Origin: Lachnospiraceae bacterium
GTDB lineage: Bacteria > Bacillota > Clostridia > Lachnospirales > Lachnospiraceae
Assembly (NCBI GenBank): GCA_910574805.1
Contig: CAJTCV010000004.1
Coordinates: 124,493 to 188,492 of the forward strand
Reading direction: 5' to 3'
Length of the DNA stretch: 64,000 nucleotides
Shown: positions 15,427 through 22,534 of the stretch, piece by piece
How the letters are laid out: every line of letters starts with the position of its first letter
Numbering within the stretch: position 1 is the first letter of the stretch
Program-made: the position numbers and the translations under genes
Notes under the pieces: generated by a model
Told to the model about the DNA's origin: nothing
The model's database searches: none
The model's input: the letters and a program-made list of their open reading frames with translations, nothing else

Positions 15427-15481
15427 TTGACAAGTAGCGGGGACTGTTATAATATATCAACATAGACAGCGGGAACCGCTA
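15427..15481 (+). promoter_or_regulatory. Early rightward promoter with operators O2 and O3
   Basis: -35 TTGACA (15427-15432) and TATAAT-like bases at 15448-15455. O2 (15435-15449, TAGCGGGGACTGTTA) lies between them and O3 (15467-15481, CAGCGGGAACCGCTA) just downstream. Consensus of the three sites is the near-palindrome TAGCGGGnACCGCTA. This is the lysis-lysogeny switch. Confidence 0.75.
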
Positions 15482-15525
15482 GAAAATAGCAAAAAGCATT
15501 ATAAATAAATCGGAGGTAATGCCCT

Positions 15526-15942
15526 ATGATGAAACATGAATTTGAAGCCCTTGCGGGATATGAAGTAAGCGTATCGGACTATGACAATATTATTGAACCT
15601 ATGTACATGGCTACAGACTTAAACAAAGCGGAGTTTGTGAAGGTTATCTGCAAAGAAAGATTTGCATTGAAGAACCGGGAAGAACTTATTCAGGAAATGA
15701 AGAAGATTGCGGAACACTTAAAGCAGACCTGCGACAACTTCACAGACTATGAAGCAGAAGAAAAGCTGAAAGAGCTTGCAGAGGAATACAAAGAGCGGTT
15801 CGGACCCTACAAGGGCGGCTTCTTCCTGAATACACGGTACACACTGGAACATTTAGGAGAGTGCCGGGGCTGTAGTTATCCGGCAGAACTTGAAGTATTT
15901 GACGGGAAATATCACACGACAGAGAAAATCAAAATTGCATAA
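15526..15942 (+). CDS. First early-operon protein, function unknown
   Basis: 138 aa; ATG ATG start behind CGGAGGT. Mostly helical and acidic, with a central run EELIQEMKKIAEHLKQTC and a C-terminal CRGC motif (ECRGCSYPAELEVFDGKY). It is the first gene right of the repressor switch, where phages often put Cro-like, antirepressor or excision functions, but no HTH is visible and I do not recognise the family. Its stop codon is one base before the first tRNA-like RNA element. Confidence 0.6.
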   Translation: MMKHEFEALAGYEVSVSDYDNIIEPMYMATDLNKAEFVKVICKERFALKNREELIQEMKKIAEHLKQTCDNFTDYEAEEKLKELAEEYKERFGPYKGGFFLNTRYTLEHLGECRGCSYPAELEVFDGKYHTTEKIKIA

Positions 15943-15943
15943 A

Positions 15944-16010
15944 GGACCGGGAGCCGCACGGGGCAGCAGGTGAAGACCTGCGGGGCGGGTCCGATTCCCG
16001 CCCGGTTCAA
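15944..16010 (+). ncRNA. tRNA-like structured RNA element, copy 1
   Basis: About 67 nt. A 7-bp acceptor-like stem, GGACCGG (15944-15950) with CCGGTTC (16002-16008), closes the element. A T-arm-like hairpin GCGGG-TCCGATT-CCCGC abuts it, and a central hairpin GCAGG/CCTGC has a 6-nt loop. A second copy at 26969-27035 keeps all stems, with a compensatory pair (A-T here, G-C there). It lacks a normal 7-nt anticodon loop and D-arm, so it is not a standard tRNA. It starts directly after a stop codon in both places. Confidence 0.6.
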
Positions 16011-16164
16011 TCAGGGGCAAGCCAGACCCCTAAAAATAAAGCACTGTCAAGCGGGCAGCGGTTACACCAGCTATAAAGTGTATAGTCGGACAGCAAGTTT
16101 TCCGGGCAGGCGGTTTTTTAGTAGAGAAAAGCGGCAGCGGCGGTGCGGAAAGGAACGTACAGGA

Positions 16165-16359
16165 GTGTCAGAGGTACAAATAAATAGCGGCGTGACATAT
16201 CAAAAGCGGATAGCGGCAAAAGAGCCGGACACACACGCTGAAATCACGCTGAAATTTGAAGGGTTGAAGGAAAGCAAGGTTTTAGAAATGCTGTCCTTAT
16301 TCAAGCAATTTGCCGCAGAGGTAGAAGGGATAGTGCTTGAAGAAGTCAACCTTGTATAG
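16165..16359 (+). CDS. Small phage protein, unknown
   Basis: 64 aa; GTG at 16165 chosen because GGAA/AGGA precedes it, while the longer upstream frame would read through the tRNA-like element and 150 bp of non-coding DNA. Sequence: a beta strand (THAEITLKFEGL) then helix (LEMLSLFKQFAAEVEGIV). No recognised domain. Base composition and ribosome binding site agree with the other small early genes. Confidence 0.55.
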   Translation: MSEVQINSGVTYQKRIAAKEPDTHAEITLKFEGLKESKVLEMLSLFKQFAAEVEGIVLEEVNLV

Positions 16360-16396
16360 CTGAAAATAAAAACAAAAAGGGAAGGAGGGAAGACGG

Positions 16397-16573
16397 ATGG
16401 CAGAGGATAAGAGAACAGAAACCATGATTGCACAGGAAGACGGCAAGGAAGCTGCGGAGGTTATGGGCTTCATGGAAATGCTGGATAATCACGAAAAGCG
16501 GGAATTTCTTGCTTTCATTCAGGGCGCAAAGTTCATGAAAAGTCTGCCTGCCGGGGCAATCAGAACAGCATAA
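16397..16573 (+). CDS. Small phage protein, unknown
   Basis: 58 aa; ATG 6 bp after GGAGGG. Helical and acidic (MAEDKRTETMIAQEDGKEAA), followed by LAFIQGAKFMKSLPAG. The pattern of a short helix ending in a FIQGAKF-like segment is seen in small Firmicutes phage proteins of unknown role. A GC-rich hairpin (CACGCCCG/CGGGCGTG, 16574-16598) separates it from the next gene. Confidence 0.6.
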   Translation: MAEDKRTETMIAQEDGKEAAEVMGFMEMLDNHEKREFLAFIQGAKFMKSLPAGAIRTA

Positions 16574-16613
16574 CACGCCCGCCCCGGCTGCGGGCGTGAG
16601 AAAGGAAAGGAAC

Positions 16614-16910
16614 ATGAATAAAGCAAAACGGGCGGCGGTCAGGGCTGCAATAGTCCTGATGTGCGCCGCTGCCGGGTACGGTGCGGGAAGGTATGCAAGG
16701 CAGCAGGAGCCGCAGGAAAGCCGGGAAATGCGGCAGGAACCGCAGACAGGCTATATCCTGATACACACGACGGACGGGGAAACATGGGGCTTCTACGGTG
16801 ATATGAAAATCATATCAGACGGAGCGGACGGCGGGGACATTGATATTGATATGTCAGGCTGGCTTGTCGGGTCAACGCATGATTGCTATAACCCGGACCC
16901 GGAGGAATGA
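16614..16910 (+). CDS. Small membrane-anchored phage protein
   Basis: 98 aa; ATG after AAAGGAAAGGAAC. One N-terminal hydrophobic helix (AAVRAAIVLMCAAAGYGAG, about 6-25) preceded by lysine/arginine residues suggests a membrane anchor or signal peptide. The remainder is acidic and extracytoplasmic by prediction, with IHTTDGETWGFYGDMKI and a DGADGGDIDID stretch. Function unknown. Confidence 0.6.
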   Translation: MNKAKRAAVRAAIVLMCAAAGYGAGRYARQQEPQESREMRQEPQTGYILIHTTDGETWGFYGDMKIISDGADGGDIDIDMSGWLVGSTHDCYNPDPEE

Positions 16911-16927
16911 CGCAGGAGGTGGCGCAC

Positions 16928-17092
16928 ATGAAAGAAGGGATTGCGGCAGCAGGCGTTCAGGTGGAAGGAACTTTCAACGTGCAGCGGTTCTTTGAAACGC
17001 TGGCAATGATTCTTTCTCGGAAAGAAAACCTGTCAATCAAAGTGACGGTGCATGAAGAAGGAGAACAGCAGCCGGAAAAGGCGGCTGTATAA
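16928..17092 (+). CDS. Small phage protein, unknown
   Basis: 54 aa; ATG at 16928 with AGGAGG 8 bp upstream (an ATG 21 bases earlier overlaps the previous gene and lacks a good site). Contains FNVQRFFETLAMILSRKENL and a short beta strand SIKVTVHEEG. No domain recognised. It is the last small gene before the first DGR target. Confidence 0.55.
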   Translation: MKEGIAAAGVQVEGTFNVQRFFETLAMILSRKENLSIKVTVHEEGEQQPEKAAV

Positions 17093-17094
17093 AT

Positions 17095-17120
17095 AAATCA
17101 TACCAGATACAAGGAGGAAA
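17095..17120 (+). promoter_or_regulatory. Duplicated ribosome-binding leader, copy 1
   Basis: AAATCATACCAGATACAAGG followed by AGGAAA, an exact ~26-bp match to the leader of the ParA-like gene (27053-27078). It provides AAGGAGGA for the DGR target gene. Two exact copies 10 kb apart suggest cassette duplication. Confidence 0.7.
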
Positions 17121-17126
17121 AGAAGA

Positions 17127-18164
17127 ATGTCAAAAATGACAGCAGAACAGGAAAAGGGCATTTTCAAAGCGGCGGTTGTCGTGAATGATGAAGCCGGGCT
17201 TCCCAACTACATGACAATGTTTTACATGGAGCCGGGAACCTACAAGGAAGAGGACGTGCCGGAAGTGTTCAAGGTAAACGGGGAGATTATGGCGGCTATT
17301 CTCATTTCACAGTATACAAATACCGTAATTAACGGAATACCCGTTTCCCTGCCGTATCAGAAGCCCGTTGAAAGCATGGGTCATGATGAATCGGCGGCAG
17401 CTTGCCGGAGAAAAGGACCCGGCTGGCACTTAATGACAAATGCTGAATGGGTATACCTGATGAAAGACGCAGCGGCAGCAGGGCATATTATCAGCGGTAA
17501 CACGGACTACGGGAAAAACGCTGATAACCCGGAGGAAAAGGGCTATTGTTACGACGGCTACACGGTTTTGACTGGGACAGAACCGCTTGCATGGAGCCAC
17601 GACGGAACGCCGGGCGGCGTGTTCGGACTTTGTGGGAACTTCTGGGAGCGTGTAGCGGGCTTGCGCCTGCATAAAGGCGTAATTGAGTATATCCCGGACA
17701 ATAACGCAGCAGCAGAGGACTTCAAGCCGCAGGACCCGGCGTGGGTAGTTGCACGGACAGAGGAACCGGGGGAAGAAGGGCTTCCGTTCGGAAAGCCGCT
17801 GTATCTTGACGCACAGTGCGGAAAAGTAGTGCTGACAGACGGGCAGATTGCCGGGGGCTGGAACGGTTGCCATATGCGGGAATTGCAGCTTGCCGGGAGC
17901 CTGAAAGAAGTCCCGGACATTGTACATAGACTGGGAATATTGCCGCAGGACTGGCAGCAGGAGAAAGCGGGGATATGGGCTGACAGTGAGCTTGAAGAAG
18001 CCGTGCCTATCCGGGGTTCGAGCTTCTACCACACTTCCGGCGGTGGCGTGGCGGCGTTGCACTTGAGCTACGCCCGTTCTTTCGTCCACAACAATGTGTC
18101 CTTCCGTTCCGCTTTATACCTGAAAGACTGGAAACTGGTAACTGACTTACTGGGGCGGGCGTGA
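17127..18164 (+). CDS. DGR target protein 1 (remote), C-type-lectin/FGE-like fold
   Basis: 345 aa with AAGGAGGA upstream. Residues about 140-200 and the C-terminus follow the formylglycine-generating-enzyme/C-type-lectin pattern used by DGR variable proteins (GVFGLCGNFWERVAG at about 164-178; GSSFYHTSGGGVAAL, then RSFVHNNVSFRSALY at the end). Residues 292-330 are encoded by variable repeat VR1. The gene stands 36 kb from the reverse transcriptase, near the other prophage end, among early genes rather than tail genes. It may be a displayed ligand-binding protein with diversified specificity. Confidence 0.88.
   Translation: MSKMTAEQEKGIFKAAVVVNDEAGLPNYMTMFYMEPGTYKEEDVPEVFKVNGEIMAAILISQYTNTVINGIPVSLPYQKPVESMGHDESAAACRRKGPGWHLMTNAEWVYLMKDAAAAGHIISGNTDYGKNADNPEEKGYCYDGYTVLTGTEPLAWSHDGTPGGVFGLCGNFWERVAGLRLHKGVIEYIPDNNAAAEDFKPQDPAWVVARTEEPGEEGLPFGKPLYLDAQCGKVVLTDGQIAGGWNGCHMRELQLAGSLKEVPDIVHRLGILPQDWQQEKAGIWADSELEEAVPIRGSSFYHTSGGGVAALHLSYARSFVHNNVSFRSALYLKDWKLVTDLLGRA
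18000..18115 (+). repeat. DGR variable repeat VR1
   Basis: 116 bp aligned without gaps to the template repeat 53965-54080. Eleven differences, all at template adenines: codons TAC, CAC, GGC, CAC, AGC, TAC, TTC, CAC replace AAC, and GGC replaces GGA. One of nine template AAC codons is unchanged. The 3' end (AATGTGTCCTTCCGTTCCGC) is identical, as expected of the initiation region. Confidence 0.95.
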
Positions 18165-18174
18165 CAACGCCCGC
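18155..18174 (+). repeat. DGR target hairpin downstream of VR1
   Basis: 8-bp stem GCGGGCGT/ACGCCCGC with tetraloop GACA, 39 bp after VR1. DGR targets carry such a hairpin or cruciform just past the variable repeat. The target gene's TGA stop (18162-18164) lies at the top of the stem and loop. VR2 has the equivalent at 53449-53470 with loop GGCA. Confidence 0.8.
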
Positions 18175-18191
18175 AGGAAAAGGACATAACA

Positions 18192-18236
18192 AAAAGCCTT
18201 TGAAGAAGTGCCGCAAACACATTCAACAAAGGCTTT
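18192..18236 (+). terminator. Terminator after DGR target 1
   Basis: 11-bp stem AAAAGCCTTTG/CAAAGGCTTTT (18192-18202, 18226-18236). The 18165-18562 gap also holds the DGR hairpin and three operator copies; I see no gene in it. Confidence 0.75.
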
Positions 18237-18393
18237 TCGCTAACATTTTTAATAAATCAAGTCATGTTTATTATACCATGTTGGCGGTGTAAAAGCAAGC
18301 AAAAATCAACGGGAAAACCGTTGAAAATGCCGGGTTTTTATCCCGGAAAACGGGCTTGTATGGGGTATTAACATTCCTACGAATAGTATATAT

Positions 18394-18459
18394 ATACTTG
18401 CGTAATATAGATATAACTATATACTTGCGTAAGATAATATATATTATATACTTGCGTAA
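18394..18459 (+). promoter_or_regulatory. Three ATACTTGCGTAA operator half-sites upstream of Rep
   Basis: Direct copies of ATACTTGCGTAA start at 18394, 18421 and 18448, exactly 27 bp apart, separated by A/T-only DNA. The same half-site occurs in inverted pairs at 26.6, 59.6 and 60.4 kb. Here they could be operators for the downstream operon or iterons for the Rep protein. Confidence 0.75.
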
Positions 18460-18562
18460 TACATGGATAATAAGCAGGAGGGAAGGAGAGGGGGGAGAGT
18501 CCCCGCCCGGAACATACCCACGCCACACAGGTATAAGGACAGCAAAGGAAGGTGTGGTTGCA

Positions 18563-19432
18563 TTGGGTAAAGTGTTCATGAGGGAGAAGAAGGTGGACTG
18601 CGGGCAGTACCGGGAAGCAGATATAATTCCCCGGACAGAAAAGGCAGATAAGACGGCAAAGGGGAAGAGGGGGAAGCGTAAGAAGGTAACAGAACCGAAG
18701 CAAAAGGACCTGAACGAAAAGAACGCTAAAAGGTATCTTGTGCAGTTAGGGAATGGCAATTTTGGTATAGGTGATTTACACGTTTCCTGTACATACGATA
18801 AAGACCACTTGCCGGGCAGCATAGAGGAAGCGGAAAAGATAGTGAATAACTACTTGCGCCGGATAGCGTACAGGCGGGGGAAGTTAGGGCTGGACCCGCT
18901 GAAATATATCCTTGTGACAGAATATAAATTCGACAAGGCAGGGCAGATGATAAAGCGGGTTCACCATCACATTATCATGAACGGCGGTTTGTCCCGTGAT
19001 GATGTAGAACTGATGTGGACGGCTGACCGCATTAACTGGAATAAGGCGCAGGACTTACAGTATAGAGCGAACATAAAGCAGATGGGGTGGGTCAATGCTG
19101 ACCGCATACAGACGAACGAAAACGGCATTGAAGCCCTCTGCAAGTACATAGTAAAGGACCCGCAGGGAAAGAAGCGGTGGAGTAGTAGCAGAAACCTTGT
19201 GCGCCCGGTAGAGCTTCCGAACGCTGATTATAAATACACAAAAAAGCAGATAGAGAAGCTGGCGAAGTCTAACGATTGCGGGAAAGAGTTCTTCAAGAAA
19301 CAATTCCCGAATTATGAAATTGTAAGCATTGAACCTGTCTACTACGAAGAAACAGGCTGGCATATTTACTTGAAAATGTGGAAGAAGCCGGATAAAAAGC
19401 AGGGCAAGAAAAAGGGAGGGAAAAAGAAGTGA
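18563..19432 (+). CDS. HUH-type replication initiator (Rep-like)
   Basis: 289 aa from a TTG at 18563 after AAGGAAGG. The longer upstream frame crosses the operator array and is rejected. The N-terminus is lysine-rich (residues 28-50). A metal-binding motif HHHIIMN (134-140) has the HUH pattern, and a candidate nucleophile Tyr195 sits in ALCKYIVKDP. Such enzymes nick one strand at an origin through a 5'-phosphotyrosine. It begins a long operon behind the ATACTTGCG array. Rolling-circle replication of the phage, or an accessory replicon, is inferred. Confidence 0.7.
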   Translation: MGKVFMREKKVDCGQYREADIIPRTEKADKTAKGKRGKRKKVTEPKQKDLNEKNAKRYLVQLGNGNFGIGDLHVSCTYDKDHLPGSIEEAEKIVNNYLRRIAYRRGKLGLDPLKYILVTEYKFDKAGQMIKRVHHHIIMNGGLSRDDVELMWTADRINWNKAQDLQYRANIKQMGWVNADRIQTNENGIEALCKYIVKDPQGKKRWSSSRNLVRPVELPNADYKYTKKQIEKLAKSNDCGKEFFKKQFPNYEIVSIEPVYYEETGWHIYLKMWKKPDKKQGKKKGGKKK

Positions 19433-19728
19433 TTCTTGAAGAGTTCATGAAAGGAGCCGTCCCCAGTGAAAGGCTGATTATTGAAGATAGCACAGGGGAG
19501 CTTTACAGGGGTTTTGTAGCCTGTCTGGAATATGACAAAAAGATTGACAGGAGCCGGGAAGTAAAACGGCATGGATTGTCAACGGAAATATACAGGAGAG
19601 AAGAAAAGAAGGTAGGAGCTGCAAAGTATACGACGGACGGAGAGGAAGTACCCGTTGAAGGTATCAGCAGATTTTCTTTTTCTGACCTGATTATGAAAAT
19701 ATATACAAAGGTTGTGCTGGAGGGATAG
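19429..19728 (+). CDS. Phage protein, unknown
   Basis: 99 aa; GTG overlaps the Rep stop codon by 4 bp behind GGGAGGG, so translation is coupled. Alternating beta/polar sequence (ERLIIEDSTGELYRGFVACL, then VPVEGISRFSFSDLI). No domain recognised; neighbours suggest a replication-region accessory protein. Confidence 0.6.
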   Translation: MILEEFMKGAVPSERLIIEDSTGELYRGFVACLEYDKKIDRSREVKRHGLSTEIYRREEKKVGAAKYTTDGEEVPVEGISRFSFSDLIMKIYTKVVLEG

Positions 19729-19731
19729 AAA

Positions 19732-19935
19732 ATGCTATACGGGGAATTAAAAAGCGCATATCCGATATATGACAGGCTTGACCCGGATATGAAAAGGGCG
19801 GCTTCTGAAATAGCTGCAAAATACCCGTACTGTACAGAACACGTTGCGGAAGTAATTGTGAAAAACGGGTTCGACAGAGAGGAAGCAGAAAAGCAGATAG
19901 AGCGGGAGCTGGTTCTGGGGAAAGCGGGATTTTAA
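19732..19935 (+). CDS. Small helical phage protein
   Basis: 67 aa, 3 bp after the previous stop; GGAGGG lies in the end of that gene. Helical (MKRAASEIAAKYPYCTEHVA, then FDREEAEKQIERELVLG). The second half resembles a UBA-like short three-helix unit, but this is weak. Function unknown. Confidence 0.6.
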   Translation: MLYGELKSAYPIYDRLDPDMKRAASEIAAKYPYCTEHVAEVIVKNGFDREEAEKQIERELVLGKAGF

Positions 19936-19965
19936 GACAGAGTTTGAAGAAAGGAGCTAAAAAGA

Positions 19966-20181
19966 ATGAAATACAAGTATTACAGTTTAGAACGCCCGGT
20001 AATGCCGGGGACATATCCGAAACCGAAAAACAATCCGGCAATGCTGATTCACAATTTCAATAGCCGGGAATATGTGCCGGAAATCGGAAGAATAGCATGG
20101 GGATATATCGAATATGACAAGCCGCTTGAAAACAAAGATATTGACGGGTACGAGCTTATGCCTGCCGCTTTCTTTTCATGA
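19966..20181 (+). CDS. Small phage protein, unknown
   Basis: 71 aa with GAAAGGAGC upstream. Begins KYKYYSLERPVMPGTYPK and continues with NFNSREYVPEIGRIAWGYIE, YDKPLENKDIDGYEL: a beta-rich small protein of a type common in Firmicutes phages. I do not know its function. Its end overlaps the ribosome-binding region of the ASCH gene. Confidence 0.65.
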   Translation: MKYKYYSLERPVMPGTYPKPKNNPAMLIHNFNSREYVPEIGRIAWGYIEYDKPLENKDIDGYELMPAAFFS

Positions 20182-20201
20182 CGGATAGGAGGGAAGGAAA
20201 G

Positions 20202-20852
20202 ATGGCTGAAAAACAGAGGTTGTCCGAATCGGACACAATCATATTGTCCTTGCATGACCGCTGGTGGGGAAAGGTTCTTGCAGGTGAAAAGCCGCTTGAA
20301 ATCAGGAAGACACGCCCAGCCGGGAAGGGTCCGTACAGGGTTCTTGTATATGTGACCGGGACCGGGGAAATAAAGGGGGAATTTGTTTGCAAAGATTTTT
20401 TGAAAATACCGACTATCCCGGAAATAAAGGACAGGGAAGTACAGAAGGGAAGCTGCCTGACCGGGCAGCAGTTGAAAGAGTACGCAGGAGAGAGCGGAAA
20501 GCCCTTGTGGGGCTGGTATGTGTCGCAGGCGAAAGAATACTACACGCCACACCCGTTGAGCCTGTACGGGCTGAAAAGACCGCCGCAGTCATGGCAGTAT
20601 TACAGAGGGGAAGACGTGCCGGACATTATGACAATCAATGCGGAACTTGACCCGGACAGTGAGTTTTCCCCGAATAACGGATATAACTGCCGGAACCCGA
20701 AAAACGAAACAAAAGAAAACGGGATAGGTTGTTGTTATCAATGGAGCTGCCCACTTGAAAATGTCATTCCCGCTGATGAAGAGGACTGCGAGAAGTACGG
20801 GCTGGACTATGAAGACGGCGAATTTATACTTGTCTACAAGGGAAAGCAATAA
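20202..20852 (+). CDS. ASCH-domain protein
   Basis: 216 aa from ATG at 20202 after GGAGGGAAGG. The ASCH fold signature is seen at residues 12-60 (ILSLHDRWWGKVLAGEKPLE, IRKTRP, then VYVTGTGEI). ASCH domains bind RNA or modified nucleobases and regulate translation or nucleic-acid modification. A C-terminal extension (about 145-216) contains CRNP and GCCYQWSCPLENV. Located in the replication/modification part of the early operon, beside a DNA methyltransferase. Confidence 0.8.
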   Translation: MAEKQRLSESDTIILSLHDRWWGKVLAGEKPLEIRKTRPAGKGPYRVLVYVTGTGEIKGEFVCKDFLKIPTIPEIKDREVQKGSCLTGQQLKEYAGESGKPLWGWYVSQAKEYYTPHPLSLYGLKRPPQSWQYYRGEDVPDIMTINAELDPDSEFSPNNGYNCRNPKNETKENGIGCCYQWSCPLENVIPADEEDCEKYGLDYEDGEFILVYKGKQ

Positions 20853-20853
20853 T

Positions 20854-21171
20854 ATGTTTTTCTGCGAAAAAGAAAAAAGGTGGTGCAGCGTCTGGAGCTG
20901 CGAAAGAAGCAAATGTGTATTTTCGGGAATGGAGGAAGCAGCGGGAATGTATAAACACGTCAACGGGGTATACACAAATGACGATTTGAGCGTATCAAAG
21001 ACAGTGCGGCTTTACCCGGAAACGCTGGAAGTAATAGAAGGGTACAGGGGGAAGAACTTCACGGAAAAGCTGCGGAACCTTGTACATGATTTTGCAAGAC
21101 AAAATCAGGAATTTGTAAGACAGAAAGAAGGTGAAAAAGGTTGTGGAGATATGAACCGAACACGTTTTTAA
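20854..21171 (+). CDS. Small Cys-containing protein with RHH-like C-terminus
   Basis: 105 aa if the ATG at 20854 is used. An ATG at 20947 has a better GGAGG and would give 74 aa. The Cys-containing start (FFCEKEKRWCSVWSCERSKC) is followed by VSKTVRLYPETLEVIEGYRG, then NFTEKLRNLVHDFA, which looks like a ribbon-helix-helix unit. The last 31 bp overlap the methyltransferase gene, suggesting coupling. Start uncertain. Confidence 0.5.
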   Translation: MFFCEKEKRWCSVWSCERSKCVFSGMEEAAGMYKHVNGVYTNDDLSVSKTVRLYPETLEVIEGYRGKNFTEKLRNLVHDFARQNQEFVRQKEGEKGCGDMNRTRF

Positions 21172-21803
21172 ATGCGGACTGCCTGCCCGTCATGCGGGAA
21201 ATACCAGATAAATTTTTTCAACTTGCGATAGTTGACCCGCCATATGGAATAGGCAACGACGGACAGAAAAAGAAGGTGTGCAGCAATCCGAAACAAAGCA
21301 GGAAGGAACACGAACAGAAGGACTGGGACAGTAAAGGCATACCGGGGGCAGAATACTTCCGGGAGCTTGAAAGAATATCAGTAAATCAGATTATCTGGGG
21401 CGGCAATTATTTTGTGAAGCACTTAAAAGCAGGGCATAAAGGCTGGATAATCTGGGATAAAGGGCAGCGGGGCTTGTCAATGTCAGATTGTGAAATTGCC
21501 TACACGTCGTTTGACTGCCCGACAAGGATTGTCACAATGAACCGGGTCGAACTTCTGAAAGAAGGAACAATTCACCCGACACAGAAGCCAGCGAAGCTGT
21601 ATGAATGGATATTGACAAATGGCTATGCAAAGCGGGGCGACAGGATAATTGACACACACGCCGGAAGCGGTTCTTGCCCAGTTGCGTGTCAACGCCTGCG
21701 GTTTGAATGGTATGCGATAGAGATTGATAAGGGATATTACACGGACGCAGACAAGCGTATACAGGCAGAGAAAGCGCAGCTTTCATTGTTTGACTTAATC
21801 TGA
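21141..21803 (+). CDS. Site-specific DNA methyltransferase
   Basis: 220 aa; TTG start after AAGGTG. Motif IV is DPPYGIG (about 33-39), and motif I, DTHAGSGS (about 173-180), lies after it, giving the beta-class order of N6-adenine/N4-cytosine enzymes. IHPTQKP (about 144-150) is the usual DNA-methylase segment. It transfers a methyl group from SAM to phage DNA, probably protecting it from host restriction; no partner nuclease is adjacent, so it is an orphan. Confidence 0.88.
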   Translation: MWRYEPNTFLNADCLPVMREIPDKFFQLAIVDPPYGIGNDGQKKKVCSNPKQSRKEHEQKDWDSKGIPGAEYFRELERISVNQIIWGGNYFVKHLKAGHKGWIIWDKGQRGLSMSDCEIAYTSFDCPTRIVTMNRVELLKEGTIHPTQKPAKLYEWILTNGYAKRGDRIIDTHAGSGSCPVACQRLRFEWYAIEIDKGYYTDADKRIQAEKAQLSLFDLI

Positions 21804-21818
21804 CAGGAGGGAAGGAAA

Positions 21819-21983
21819 ATGCAAAGTAAATTATGTTACATATGCAGCCCGTACAGGGGCGATATTAAAAGAAATACGGAGTATGCAAGGGAACTGACCC
21901 GGATTGCGTTAGACTGCGGATATACGCCGATAACGCCGCACTTGTATTTGACGCAGGTGCTAAACGAAGAAGACCCGGAATAA
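21819..21983 (+). CDS. DUF4406-like protein, N-terminal piece (stopped by in-frame TAA)
   Basis: 54 aa with AGGAGGGAAGG upstream. YICSPYRGDIKRNTEYAREL, then GYTPITPHLYLTQVLN is the N-terminal half of the DUF4406/nucleoside-deoxyribosyltransferase-like fold. A TAA codon (21981-21983) ends it where the family normally continues. The downstream half follows in the same frame. Either a nonsense mutation or a genuinely two-part protein. Confidence 0.7.
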   Translation: MQSKLCYICSPYRGDIKRNTEYARELTRIALDCGYTPITPHLYLTQVLNEEDPE

Positions 21984-21995
21984 AGGGAAAAGGGA

Positions 21996-22169
21996 ATGGC
22001 AGCAGGCAAAGAGCTTTTGAAGCATTGCAAATATATCTTTATCGGCAGCAGGTACGGACTTTCAGAAGGTATGCTTGCAGAAATACAGATTGCACTTGAA
22101 GAGGGAATAACGGAGCTTGCACAGGAGAAAGACGGGCTTGTGGAAGTGTACGGAGGGCAGCAGGCATGA
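21996..22169 (+). CDS. DUF4406-like protein, C-terminal piece
   Basis: 57 aa in the same frame as the previous piece. ATG at 21996 is preceded by AAGGGA, so it could be translated on its own. GKELLKHCKYIFIGSRYGLS, then EGMLAEIQIALEEGI is the second half of the same fold, ending with the ISEGM-like substrate loop. Stop overlaps the next gene start (ATGA). Confidence 0.65.
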   Translation: MAAGKELLKHCKYIFIGSRYGLSEGMLAEIQIALEEGITELAQEKDGLVEVYGGQQA

Positions 22170-22534
22170 CAAGAGAACAGGCAGCGGACAAACTGAAAAA
22201 GCTGAAAGCCCTTGCAGAACAGGGCGTGGGCGGTGAAAGACGGGACGCACGGCGGCTGTATGAAAAGCTGAAAAGCAAATACGGGATAAGTGAAGAGGAA
22301 TTGCAGCAGGAGCAGCAGAACCAGCAGGAAAAGCCGTTTGACGGGGACACTCTCTTTCAGGCGGCGACGGCAGCAACAATGCTGAAAGCAGAGCAGGAAG
22401 AGTGCGACGCTTGCCCCGGTCATTACGGGCAGGAAGAGTGCGAAAGCTGCGGGACATATGAGAACATACAAAGACTTTGCTTGCAGCTTGAAAAGCTGTC
22501 AAGGCAGAGGAAAGGGAAGGGGCAGCAGGCATGA
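22166..22534 (+). CDS. DUF2786-like protein, paralogue 1
   Basis: 122 aa, ATGA overlap with the preceding gene. The N-terminus EQAADKLKKLKALAEQGVGG matches the DUF2786 helix-turn pattern. A second, low-complexity Gln-rich region (EEELQQEQQNQQEK) leads to a Cys cluster (CDACPGHYGQEECESC). The first ~75 bases are nearly identical to those of the following gene, which shows a recent duplication. Confidence 0.65.
   Translation: MTREQAADKLKKLKALAEQGVGGERRDARRLYEKLKSKYGISEEELQQEQQNQQEKPFDGDTLFQAATAATMLKAEQEECDACPGHYGQEECESCGTYENIQRLCLQLEKLSRQRKGKGQQA

Noticed and set aside
15944-16010. Genuine tRNA gene
   Set aside because: No proper D-arm or 7-nt anticodon loop and unusual T-loop second base; tRNA-like is the most that can be said.
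15970-16359. Long ORF beginning MKTCGAGPIPAR, and its twin at 26997
   Set aside because: Both starts lie inside the repeated tRNA-like RNA element; the identical N-termini are a consequence of the RNA repeat. Better starts with ribosome binding sites exist at 16165 and 27084.
18394-18459. Plasmid-type iterons only
   Set aside because: The same half-site occurs in promoter spacers at three other loci, so a transcriptional operator role explains the whole set better, although an origin role here is not excluded.
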